7,229 nt of DNA from an uncultured Planctomycetaceae bacterium (GCA_938008425.1 CALLKH010000674.1:1-7229); one strand, 5' to 3'. Shown: positions 1 to 7,177, counted from the stretch's first letter. Notes: generated by a model from the sequence alone, not told the origin. Made by a program: numbers and translations.

Positions 1-22
1 ATGGGCAGCCTCCGACTCTAGC

Positions 23-51
23 TACACAAATGCGTAAAAATACCCTATACT
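23..51 (+). promoter_or_regulatory. Possible sigma70-like promoter for metH
   Basis: A TATACT hexamer at 46-51 matches five of six bases of the -10 consensus. It lies 17 bases after TACACA at 23-28, which matches four of six bases of the -35 consensus. Transcription would begin near 58, downstream of the TTG codon at 55, which fits a metH start at the GTG at 94. Single matches of this quality occur by chance, and the promoter preferences of this organism are unknown. The leader in view is too short to hold a cobalamin or SAM/SAH riboswitch; one could lie further upstream. Confidence 0.25.
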
Positions 52-93
52 CCCTTGTTTTGGCTTCCGAAATCTGATCTGAAAGCGAGAATC

Positions 94-3000
94 GTGAACA
101 GCCCCCTCCTGAACCTGCTCCCCCACCGGGTGCTCCTCATCGACGGCGCGATGGGAACGAGCATCTATTCGCACGACCTGTCCATCGACAAGGACTATGC
201 CGGCTGTGAAAACTGCCCGGAGATCATCACCGAAACCCGGCCGGAGGTTTTGGCCGAAATCCACGCCTCGTTCTTCGAAGTCGGGGCCGACTGCGTCGAG
301 ACCAACACCTTTGGCGCCAACAAAATCGTGCTGGCGGAGTTCGACCGCGCGCACGAGACCTACAAGTTCAATCTCGACGCCGCGAAGATCGCCCGCAAGT
401 CCGCCGACAAGTTCTCGACCCCCGACAAGCCGCGGTTCGTCCTTGGATCGATGGGCCCCGGCACCAAGCTGCCCTCGCTCGGCAACACCACGTTCGACAT
501 TCTCGAGGACAGCTACGCCGAGCAGGCCCGCGGACTGCTCGACGGCGGCGTGGACGCGCTAATCATCGAAACCTGCCAGGACATCCTCCAGGTCAAGGCC
601 GCCATTTCCGCCGCCACGCTGGCGATGCACGAAAAATCCCGGCAGGTGCCGATCATCTGCCAGGTCACGATCGAAACGACCGGCACCATGCTCGTCGGCA
701 CTGACATTGCCGCGGCGCTGGTTGCCATCGAGGCCTATCCCCAGGTGCAGGTCATCGGAATCAATTGCGCGACCGGCCCGCAGGAGATGGCCGAACACGT
801 GCGCTACCTGACGCGGACCAGTTCGCGGTACATCAGCGTCGTGCCGAACGCCGGCCTTCCGCAACTGGTCGACGGTAAGACGCACTACGCTCTCTCGCCG
901 GAAGAGCTGGCCCGCTGGGCGCGCGAGTTCGTCGTCACCGACGGCGTCAACATCATCGGCGGCTGCTGCGGCACCACGCCCGCCCACATCGCCGCGATGC
1001 ACGAGGCCATTCGCGATCTCAAGCCGCTCAAGCGCAATCCTGTTCGCCAGCCGAGCGTGTCGAGCCTGTACCAGGCCGTCACACTGCGGCAGGACAACAG
1101 CTTTCTCATCGTCGGCGAGCGCTCGAACACCAACGGCAGCAAGAAATTCCGCGAACTGCTTCTCGCCGGCGACATCGACGGTCTCGTCGACATGGGCCGC
1201 GAGCAGGTCAAGGAAGGCTCGCACGTGCTCGACGTCTGCGTCGATTACGTCGGCCGCGACGGTGTGCCCGACATGCAGCAGGTCGTCACGCGCTACACCA
1301 AGGACGTGACCGTCCCGCTGATGCTTGATTCGACCGAGGCCCCGGTACTGGAGGCCGGCCTCAAGCTGGCCGGCGGCAAGTGCATCGTCAACTCGGTGAA
1401 CCTCGAAGACGGCGAAGAGAAGATGGAAAAAGTCTGCCCCATGCTTCGCAAGTACGGGGCGGCGGTCGTCGCGCTCACGATCGACGAGGACCCCGAAGAG
1501 GCGATGGCCAAGACGGCCGATCGCAAGCTGTCGATCGCCACGCGCATTCACGGCCTGCTGACGGAGAAGTACGGAATCAACGAGGAAGACATCCTCTTCG
1601 ACTGCCTGACCTTCCCGGTGACCACGGGCACCGAGGCCGATCGCCGGCTGGCGCTGGAGACGCTCGACGGCATCGAGCAGATCATGAAGGCGTTTCCGCG
1701 GTGCGGTTCGATCCTCGGACTGTCCAACGTCAGCTTCGGCCTTCTGCCGGCCGCCCGCGCCGTGCTCAACTCGGTATTTTTGCATGAAGCAATGGAGCGC
1801 GGCCTGACGGCGGCCATCGTCCACGCGAGCAAGATTCTGCCGCGGAACAAGATCAGCGATGAACGCTGGGAAACCGCCCTCGACCTGATCTACGACCGCC
1901 GACGCGACGGCTACGACCCGCTTCAGAAATTCATCGGCCTGTTCGACAAGGGCGAAAAGGTCGGCGAAAAGAAGACCATCGCCAATCTGCCCGTGGAGGA
2001 GCGGCTCAAGCAGCGGATCATCGACGGCGAGCGCATCGGCATCGACAAGGATCTCGCCGAGGCGATGCAGTCCTACAAGCCGCTGGAGATCATCAACACC
2101 TTCCTGCTCGACGGGATGAAGGTGGTCGGTGAGCTCTTCGGCGCCGGGAAAATGCAACTCCCGTTCGTGCTTTCCAGCGCGGAGACGATGAAGGCGGCCG
2201 TCGCGATCCTGGAGCCGCACATGGAGCGCGTCGAGGGCGAGAGCAAGGGCAAGATCGTGCTCGCCACGGTGAAGGGCGATGTTCACGACATCGGCAAGAA
2301 CCTCGTCGACATCATCCTCACGAACAACGGTTTCACGGTCTACAACCTCGGCATCAAGAAGCCGATCAATGACGTGATCGCGGCATTCGAGGAGCACAAG
2401 GCCGATGCCGTCGGACTCTCAGGCCTTCTGGTCAAGTCGACGCTCGTCATGCGCGATGATCTGATCGTGCTCAACGAGCGGAACCTGACGATGCCGGTCA
2501 TCCTCGGCGGCGCGGCGCTGACCCGCGGATACGTCGAGAACGACTTGCGGTCGCTTTATCACGGCCCCCTCGCCTACGCCAAGGATGCGTTCGACGGCCT
2601 CGCGCTCATGAACCGGCTGGCAGACGGCAAACCGTTGGTTGACGTCTCCACGCCTTCCGCCGCGCCCCGGCCGACCCGCGCCGCGGTCGAAGACTCCGCG
2701 GAGAGTTACGAGGTGCCGGCGCGCAGCGAGATTTCAACTGACAATCCGATCCCTGCGCCGCCCTTCTGGGGCGCCCGGGTCATTGAGAAGATCAACCTTC
2801 AAACGGTTCTGCCGTACATCAACGAGAAGATGCTCTTCGGCGTACAGTGGGAGTACAAGCCGGGCGGCCGCAAGCGCGAGGAATACGAGTCCTACATTCG
2901 CACGACGGTGCGGCCGATCCTCCACGAACTTGCCAAGCGCTGCGCACAGGAGAATATCCTTCTGCCGCAGGCGGTGTACGGCTACTGGCCGTGCAACAGC

Positions 3001-3633
3001 GAGGGCGACGACCTGATCATCTACGAACCGCCCGCCGCCGGCGCGAACGGCAACGGCCGGTTGGATCCGGGTTCCTTTGAGCGCAGGGAAATCCAGCGGT
3101 TCACCTTCCCGCGGCAGGAGAAGCCGCCCTTCTGGTGCCTGTCGGATTTCTGGCGGCCGGTCTCCAGCGGGGAGATCGATGTGGCGGCGTTCCACCTCGT
3201 CACGGTCGGCCGCAGAGTGACCGAAGTCGCTCACGACTGGTTCAAGCAGAACCTCTATCGCGACTACCTCCACCTCCACGGCCTCGGCGTCGAGTCGGCC
3301 GAGGCGCTGGCGGAGTACATGCACAAGCAGATCCGCATGGAACTCGGCATCGCCAGCCAGGATGCGATGGAAGTTCGCAAGCTCTTCCAGCAGGGATACC
3401 AGGGCAGCCGGTACAGCTTCGGCTACCCTGCATGCCCGAACCTGGAGGACCAGGCCAAGCTGTGGCCGTTGCTTCAGCCGGAGCGCATCGGCGTGACGCT
3501 GAGCGAGGAATTTCAGCTCGATCCGGAGCAATCCACCAGCGCGATCATCACGCACCATCCCGAAGCGCGGTACTTCAATGTGCGTGCCAAGACGGATGAG
3601 CAGCTTCGGGCGCGGCTGGAGGGCGTCGGATAG
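94..3633 (+). CDS. metH: Cobalamin-dependent methionine synthase MetH
   Basis: Cytoplasmic 5-methyltetrahydrofolate-homocysteine methyltransferase. It moves a methyl group from methyl-folate through cob(I)alamin to homocysteine, giving methionine and tetrahydrofolate. All modules are visible in the 1179-residue product (E. coli MetH has 1227). The homocysteine domain (about 10-325) starts with DGAMGT and keeps the zinc cysteines C225 and C291-C292 (GGCCGTTP). The pterin domain (about 335-600) has VGERSN and NVSFGL (545-550). The cap (about 630-718) has GELFGAGKMQLP. The Rossmann B12 domain (about 720-850) has D729-x-H731-x-x-G734, with H731 the lower cobalt ligand, plus S776 and S782. After a Pro/Ala-rich linker, the AdoMet reactivation domain (about 888-1179) has PPFWG and R1106-x3-GYPACP (1110-1115). 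I chose GTG at 94 because it leaves the usual short lead before DGAMGT; the open frame reaches a TTG at 55, but that has no ribosome binding site. No partner gene such as metF is adjacent. Confidence 0.97.
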   Translation: MNSPLLNLLPHRVLLIDGAMGTSIYSHDLSIDKDYAGCENCPEIITETRPEVLAEIHASFFEVGADCVETNTFGANKIVLAEFDRAHETYKFNLDAAKIARKSADKFSTPDKPRFVLGSMGPGTKLPSLGNTTFDILEDSYAEQARGLLDGGVDALIIETCQDILQVKAAISAATLAMHEKSRQVPIICQVTIETTGTMLVGTDIAAALVAIEAYPQVQVIGINCATGPQEMAEHVRYLTRTSSRYISVVPNAGLPQLVDGKTHYALSPEELARWAREFVVTDGVNIIGGCCGTTPAHIAAMHEAIRDLKPLKRNPVRQPSVSSLYQAVTLRQDNSFLIVGERSNTNGSKKFRELLLAGDIDGLVDMGREQVKEGSHVLDVCVDYVGRDGVPDMQQVVTRYTKDVTVPLMLDSTEAPVLEAGLKLAGGKCIVNSVNLEDGEEKMEKVCPMLRKYGAAVVALTIDEDPEEAMAKTADRKLSIATRIHGLLTEKYGINEEDILFDCLTFPVTTGTEADRRLALETLDGIEQIMKAFPRCGSILGLSNVSFGLLPAARAVLNSVFLHEAMERGLTAAIVHASKILPRNKISDERWETALDLIYDRRRDGYDPLQKFIGLFDKGEKVGEKKTIANLPVEERLKQRIIDGERIGIDKDLAEAMQSYKPLEIINTFLLDGMKVVGELFGAGKMQLPFVLSSAETMKAAVAILEPHMERVEGESKGKIVLATVKGDVHDIGKNLVDIILTNNGFTVYNLGIKKPINDVIAAFEEHKADAVGLSGLLVKSTLVMRDDLIVLNERNLTMPVILGGAALTRGYVENDLRSLYHGPLAYAKDAFDGLALMNRLADGKPLVDVSTPSAAPRPTRAAVEDSAESYEVPARSEISTDNPIPAPPFWGARVIEKINLQTVLPYINEKMLFGVQWEYKPGGRKREEYESYIRTTVRPILHELAKRCAQENILLPQAVYGYWPCNSEGDDLIIYEPPAAGANGNGRLDPGSFERREIQRFTFPRQEKPPFWCLSDFWRPVSSGEIDVAAFHLVTVGRRVTEVAHDWFKQNLYRDYLHLHGLGVESAEALAEYMHKQIRMELGIASQDAMEVRKLFQQGYQGSRYSFGYPACPNLEDQAKLWPLLQPERIGVTLSEEFQLDPEQSTSAIITHHPEARYFNVRAKTDEQLRARLEGVG

Positions 3634-4145
3634 GCCTCCACTCGGGCGCGGCGCAAATGCCTGCACTTCATTGAGCATTGTGAAAGCTCATTGCGTGATG
3701 CGCGAATCAGCAAGACATGATGGACCGCAGGCGATCGTGCGCTGAACGGAATGGTGGCCGTTGACGATGAATTCTCGCTCGCTTCCACGCATTGAGCGGA
3801 TCATCCACATCTGAATCATCCGGTCATCCTTGCGCTCTCATCACATTGCAAGCGGACAGAGGCATTTCTGCCGAATCATGTCCGAATTAGATGATCCTGT
3901 ATCACTTAGGGCCTTCTTCGGGTGGATTCGAGCCGCGAACCCGGACTGGGTGGACCGAGAAGTCGTCGACGTGGCATCTGTACCAGATTCACACTGGGCC
4001 GGAGGCGTTCTGATGCAATCAAGGCCGTCCCAAAGTCCAAAATGAGCACTGCATTGTGTCGCCCGACAATCGGACGGTAAGGCGCGGATTGAAAAGGTAA
4101 TTTATGTTCAATTGCATGGCCGCGCTATCTCGATATTAGCGTCAT
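3634..4145. other. Long intergenic gap without a clear gene
   Basis: About 510 bases between metH and the next ribosome binding site. Its composition is less G/C-biased than the flanking genes and all frames are broken often. Just after metH there is a weak hairpin (TGAGC at 3672-3676 pairing with GCTCA at 3686-3690, nine-base loop). It has no T-tract, so I do not call it a terminator. Near the end, CGCTA at 4123-4127 and TAGCG at 4137-4141 form another 5-bp inverted repeat just before the ribosome binding site. TTGAAA at 4089-4094 resembles a -35 box but has no good -10 partner. The only frame of any length is the doubtful one at 3878-4045. Confidence 0.6.
3878..4045 (+). CDS. Doubtful small hypothetical ORF (55 codons)
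   Basis: An ATG-initiated frame encoding a 55-residue acidic-to-neutral peptide beginning MSELDDPVSLRAFFGWIRAA, with three tryptophans and no signal peptide or membrane segment. The frame stays open upstream to a TTG at 3830. No Shine-Dalgarno sequence lies at a useful distance; the nearest purine run (AGAGG, 3858-3862) is 15 bases before the ATG. Codon choice lacks the G/C third-position bias of the neighbouring genes. I recognise no family. It could be a chance frame, the remnant of a decayed gene, or a real small protein; chance is most likely. Confidence 0.15.
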   Translation: MSELDDPVSLRAFFGWIRAANPDWVDREVVDVASVPDSHWAGGVLMQSRPSQSPK

Positions 4146-4154
4146 AAGGAGAGG
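4146..4154 (+). promoter_or_regulatory. Strong ribosome binding site for the beta-helix gene
   Basis: AAGGAGAGG, a near-perfect Shine-Dalgarno core. AAGGAG ends 8 bases before the ATG at 4160, which fixes the start of the secreted protein. The 5-bp inverted repeat at 4123-4141 lies directly upstream. Confidence 0.85.
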
Positions 4155-4159
4155 TACAC

Positions 4160-6277
4160 ATGATCAATGGTAAGTTCAATACTCGCCGGATTCGGAACAG
4201 TCTTGCCGTCCTTGCGGCAACCGCCCTTTCGCTGATCTCGGTCGGCCGGGTCCATGCCTACGCCGAGGTCTATTCAGTCGACAGCGCGGAGGACAACGGC
4301 GCGCCGGGCACGTTGCGCTGGGCGATCATTCAGTCGAACAACAATCCAGGGACCGATCGAATCTCGGTTTCCGGAACTCTGAACGTCACGCTGCTCTCCC
4401 CTTTGCCGCCGATCACTGACAGCGTGACGATCGAGGGGCGCGGACTGAGCGTGAATGGATCGAACACTGGGCGACTCATGGAAATCCTTTCCGGAACGGT
4501 CAGCCTCAGGGTCAACCTTCTATCGCATGGACGTGCTGTCGGCGCGAACGGTGCGGATTCTTCCTCCACGAACGGCGGCGACGGTTCGGCCGGGCTGGGC
4601 GGCGCCATCCTCATTCGCGGAGGGAACGTCACCATCGAGTACACCACTTTTGAAGACAACACCGCGCTCGGCGGGACCGGTGGATCGAGCGACTCGGCGG
4701 CCGGCGGAAACGGCGGCGACGGACTGGGCGGCGCAGTCTATGTCGAAGGCGGAACATTGGAGCTTCGAAACTGCAAATTCCGCCGTAACCGCGCGGAACG
4801 CGGCGCGGGTGGATTGGGAACGGTCCAGGGAACAGACGGCGTCGGTAAAGGCGGCGCGCTGGCGATCGGCACCGGCGGATCGGTCGTCTACCGGAAGGTC
4901 ATGTTCGACATCAACGCGGATGCCAACTTCGCATCCGACGCCGGCAATGAGCGAACCGACAACCCCGAGATCTTCGGCGATGCGACCCTGCCGTTTCCAG
5001 GTGTCGCCGAAATTCGGAGACTCGATCCAATCAACACCAAGCTCAAGGTGGTTCGTTACGGTGTTCTCTTCGACGCGCCGGTGAGCGGCGTGAACGCAGC
5101 GGATTTCGTCGCACGATCCGGCGGCAACATCGGCTCCGCCGCGATACAAGGCGTCGAAGGAAGCGGACGTGCCTACACCGTCTCGCTCGACGTCCGGGAG
5201 ATGGAAAATCTCGTTTGGCTCAACTTCATCGACGATGATTCGGTGACGAGTGACTATGCCGACGATGTCTACGTGGGCGGAGCCGGACCCGGCAACGGGT
5301 CGTTCATCCCGGGCAGTTCAGCATCCGAACACAGTGAAACGATCTGGGCCATGTATTATCAAATCGATACCATTCCACCGCGGCTGACCTGGGCAAAGGT
5401 GCAGTCGCCCTACGAGATCGACGTCTCCTTCGATCGCAAGATCGTTCATAGCAACGACGTGGAGCTGCTTGCCCTGAGGAGGAAATTCGAACTGTCGGGC
5501 GCGGGCCGGGGGTCGATGAATGGCGTTCCCGACACGGTCGACTATGTCGGCGGCCCCAGGCAGGCGTACCGACTCAGCTGGAAGAGTGGCCAGATGGCGG
5601 ACAAGGGCGACCTCACGATTGCCGTCGCCGGCCTGTTTGATTGGACGGGAAATGAGATCGATCCAATGGCGCACTCCGTCAGGCTGACGGCCGGCGGCTA
5701 TGATCCGACGCCCCCCAGGCTCCTGGTCGTCATTGAAACTGAACAGCAGTCGGCCGGCATCCACGAGGACATTGAGTTCAACATTCACCTTGACAACATC
5801 GGCGTCGATTTCGCCGAGGAGACCCTGCTGTCGATCGCTCACTCCGAGAATGCCGAATTTGTGTCTCTGAGCCTGGCGAAGCCGGCGACGCGTTCGGTGA
5901 GCAACGTGGTCGTGGCGGGCAATTCGTTGAGCACCGAGCTTGGCGCGATCGACCCCTCGGACAATCTGCTCTTCACCCTGAAGCTTCGCACCCTCGCGGA
6001 AGGTCCGCTCGTCGTCAGTGCGAACGCAGCAAGCATGAGCATCATCGGCGAGGCCGCCGGCGAATCCCCTGAAGTGATGGTGATGGAATCCGCCGAAGAT
6101 GGCAGCGGATTGGGAATCGGCGACACGAACGACGATGAATTCAACGACCGGGTGACCGACCCCCTCGACCTCCTCTCGACAAACTACTGCGGAGCCGCGG
6201 GGATCTTGCCGCTCGGATTGACCGCCATGCTGCTCTTCGCCGGTCCCCGCCGCCGATTGATGCGGCGATACCGCTGA
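4160..6277 (+). CDS. Secreted beta-helix protein with Ig-like modules and C-terminal anchor tail
   Basis: A 705-residue exported protein of unknown specific function. Residues 1-33 form a signal peptide: basic RRIR, a hydrophobic stretch, then VHA. Residues about 40-260 look like a right-handed parallel beta-helix of the polymorphic-outer-membrane or CSLREA-associated type. They open with the typical GTLRWAI and continue in three glycine-rich coils centred on GGA at residues 147-149, 190-192 and 231-233. Residues about 285-365 resemble a bacterial Ig-like module (VLFDAPVSGVNAADF, then GSGRAYTVSLDV). Residues about 403-513 start DTIPPRL and resemble a Big_5/SbsA-type Ig module. Residues about 515-635 resemble a DUF11-type repeat. 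An acidic linker leads to C677-G678, a hydrophobic stretch 679-696 and an Arg-rich end (RRRLMRRYR). This suggests surface display or anchoring with adhesive or structural roles. No catalytic motif is visible, so an enzymatic role such as polysaccharide lyase is unsupported. Confidence 0.88.
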   Translation: MINGKFNTRRIRNSLAVLAATALSLISVGRVHAYAEVYSVDSAEDNGAPGTLRWAIIQSNNNPGTDRISVSGTLNVTLLSPLPPITDSVTIEGRGLSVNGSNTGRLMEILSGTVSLRVNLLSHGRAVGANGADSSSTNGGDGSAGLGGAILIRGGNVTIEYTTFEDNTALGGTGGSSDSAAGGNGGDGLGGAVYVEGGTLELRNCKFRRNRAERGAGGLGTVQGTDGVGKGGALAIGTGGSVVYRKVMFDINADANFASDAGNERTDNPEIFGDATLPFPGVAEIRRLDPINTKLKVVRYGVLFDAPVSGVNAADFVARSGGNIGSAAIQGVEGSGRAYTVSLDVREMENLVWLNFIDDDSVTSDYADDVYVGGAGPGNGSFIPGSSASEHSETIWAMYYQIDTIPPRLTWAKVQSPYEIDVSFDRKIVHSNDVELLALRRKFELSGAGRGSMNGVPDTVDYVGGPRQAYRLSWKSGQMADKGDLTIAVAGLFDWTGNEIDPMAHSVRLTAGGYDPTPPRLLVVIETEQQSAGIHEDIEFNIHLDNIGVDFAEETLLSIAHSENAEFVSLSLAKPATRSVSNVVVAGNSLSTELGAIDPSDNLLFTLKLRTLAEGPLVVSANAASMSIIGEAAGESPEVMVMESAEDGSGLGIGDTNDDEFNDRVTDPLDLLSTNYCGAAGILPLGLTAMLLFAGPRRRLMRRYR

Positions 6278-6294
6278 CGGACCTGCCCGCTCTA

Positions 6295-6333
6295 GAGGCG
6301 GCGCCGTATCCCGGCGCCGCCTCGCTTCATTTC
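6295..6333 (+). terminator. Probable intrinsic terminator after the beta-helix gene
   Basis: A perfect 12-bp stem: GAGGCGGCGCCG at 6295-6306 pairs with CGGCGCCGCCTC at 6312-6323 around the loop TATCC. It starts 18 bases after the stop codon. The tail GCTTCATTTCC is only moderately T-rich, but stem strength and position fit transcription termination or 3'-end protection. The stem alone is symmetric, but the reverse strand lacks a T-tract. Confidence 0.75.
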
Positions 6334-6623
6334 CAAGAAATGCTGCCGAACCTTGCCGAGGCCTCGATCCCCTGTCTCGTCGAGCGAGACCGGTGACGCC
6401 GACCCGGAATTGTGCCGCCCAAGCCCGAGGCCTTTTCGATAAGACGTGGTGCCCGAGGACTCCCATCGGGAGGACCACGGCGCTCGAACTATTGTCGCCC
6501 TGACATAACCGCCTGAACCACTTGGAGTTGCCGTTCGTAACATGGTTGACTTGTTCGTTCTTGCGGTTCGAACCGTGAATCGCGACGATGTCCCAGGAAC
6601 ACATCGCTTCCCACACGAAGGCG
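6334..6623. other. Intergenic region upstream of the DinB-like gene
   Basis: About 290 bases with no supported gene. It holds a hairpin at 6371-6393 (GTCTCG pairing with CGAGAC around TCGAG, extended by two pairs beyond a mismatch). It also holds a GC-rich inverted repeat around 6460-6472 (CTCCC/GGGAG) nested in GTGGT/ACCAC at 6446-6450 and 6474-6478. A 12-base palindrome follows at 6564-6575. TTGACT at 6546-6551 looks like a -35 box, but there is no convincing -10 at normal spacing. None of the hairpins has a T-tract. Confidence 0.5.
6564..6575. promoter_or_regulatory. 12-base perfect palindrome, candidate operator
   Basis: CGGTTCGAACCG is self-complementary over all 12 bases and lies 63 bases before the DinB-like start codon. 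GTTC also occurs at 6533-6536, 6553-6556 and 6557-6560, so the motif is clustered here. A dimeric repressor or activator site is possible. The spacing matches neither the alphaproteobacterial LexA box (GTTC-N7-GTTC) nor the Bacillus type (GAAC-N4-GTTC), so SOS control is not shown. Confidence 0.3.
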
Positions 6624-6630
6624 AAAGGAG
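6624..6630 (+). promoter_or_regulatory. Ribosome binding site that sets the DinB-like start
   Basis: AAAGGAG ends 8 bases before the ATG at 6639. The upstream in-frame ATG at 6588 has no comparable site, and the 17 residues it would add are outside the family fold. This decides for the downstream start. Confidence 0.8.
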
Positions 6631-6638
6631 CAGACGAC

Positions 6639-7136
6639 ATGGCCGCTGCATACCCCGGCGCTCCCGAGTCCATCCCCGACATCATCTCGGCATACGAAAA
6701 GCAGATCGAGGAACTGGAGGCCGCCGTTCGCGATATGACGCCGGACCAGTTCCGGGCGAGGCCCGTCCTCGGCAAGTGGACGACGCTCGAACTGCTCTGC
6801 CACATCGCTGACAGCGAGCAGGTCCTTGCTGATCGTCTTAAGCGGGCGATCGCCCAGCCGAATACGCTGATGATGGCGTACGACGAGTCGAGGTACGTGA
6901 CGGAACTCGCGTACGATCGGCGATCGCCGTCCGAAGAACTCGCCCTGATTCGCGCGACGCGCATGCAGATGCTTCGAATCCTGCGGGCCCTCCCCGCCGA
7001 CGCCTGGACGCGGGCGGCCGTTCACAGCGAACGCGGCCTGAACACCGTGAAGGACCTCGCCCAGACCGCGGTCGGGCACACGAAGCACCATCTGCCGTTT
7101 CTTCTGGAGAAACGGAAGGCGCTGGGGCTGAGCTAG
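6639..7136 (+). CDS. DinB/YfiT-like superfamily protein (DinB_2 type)
   Basis: A 165-residue soluble protein of the DinB/YfiT four-helix-bundle superfamily, a typical length. Visible family marks are GKWTTLELLCHIADSE near residues 45-60, the middle helices with ADRLKRAI and the TRMQMLRILRALP segment, and GHTKHHLPFLL near the end. The metal-binding histidines appear intact: H55, H147 and H151 (H-x3-H), so a divalent metal site is likely. Family members include thiol-dependent S-transferases (bacillithiol, mycothiol), maleylpyruvate isomerase-like enzymes and many uncharacterised proteins. The substrate cannot be inferred here. The name does not mean DNA polymerase IV, which is an unrelated DinB. 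The gene stands alone after a long gap, with a strong ribosome binding site. The frame extends upstream to an ATG at 6588, which I consider unused. Confidence 0.9.
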   Translation: MAAAYPGAPESIPDIISAYEKQIEELEAAVRDMTPDQFRARPVLGKWTTLELLCHIADSEQVLADRLKRAIAQPNTLMMAYDESRYVTELAYDRRSPSEELALIRATRMQMLRILRALPADAWTRAAVHSERGLNTVKDLAQTAVGHTKHHLPFLLEKRKALGLS

Positions 7137-7140
7137 AGCA

Positions 7141-7158
7141 ATTCACGATTGAGTGAAT
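7141..7158. repeat. Short inverted repeat after the DinB-like gene
   Basis: ATTCAC at 7141-7146 pairs with GTGAAT at 7153-7158 around GATTGA, four bases after the stop codon. The AT-rich 6-bp stem has no T-tract. It could be a weak 3' structure or part of a dispersed intergenic repeat; chance is also possible. Confidence 0.25.
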
Positions 7159-7177
7159 CCAGCGTTGACGAAATTCC

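Noticed and set aside
1..21. ATG at position 1 with a stop at 19-21 as a gene end or leader peptide
   Set aside because: Only six codons are visible and nothing distinguishes them from chance; any upstream gene lies outside the window.
559..2397. 612-codon open frame on the minus strand inside metH
   Set aside because: It lies wholly antisense to conserved MetH domains. Its product is a composition-driven mix rich in Asp, Val, Leu, His and Arg, as expected opposite G/C-ending codons.
2734..3678. 314-codon minus-strand frame opposite the MetH activation domain
   Set aside because: Antisense shadow of conserved coding sequence; Arg/Ala/Leu-rich with no family resemblance.
3901..3960. GGATTCGAGCC-like sequence suggesting a tRNA T-arm on the minus strand
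   Set aside because: The reverse complement contains GGTTCG and CGAATCC, but they are too far apart for a 7-base T-loop, and no acceptor, anticodon or D-arm can be folded around them.
6562..6578. GGTTCGAACC as a tRNA T-arm
   Set aside because: The palindrome gives no 5-bp stem around a 7-base loop and the rest of a cloverleaf is absent.
6546..6580. TTGACT as the -35 box of a promoter for the DinB-like gene
   Set aside because: The position 16-18 bases downstream reads CGAACC-like sequence, not a -10 box; the nearest AT-containing hexamer is too far away.
6588..6638. N-terminal extension of the DinB-like protein from the ATG at 6588
   Set aside because: It has no Shine-Dalgarno sequence, while AAAGGAG sits at ideal spacing before the ATG at 6639, where the family-like sequence begins shortly after.
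5318..6964. 548-codon minus-strand frame spanning the secreted-protein gene, the terminator, the gap and half of the DinB-like gene
   Set aside because: It crosses two supported genes and a strong terminator hairpin, has no recognisable domain, and is explained by stop-codon scarcity in GC-rich DNA.
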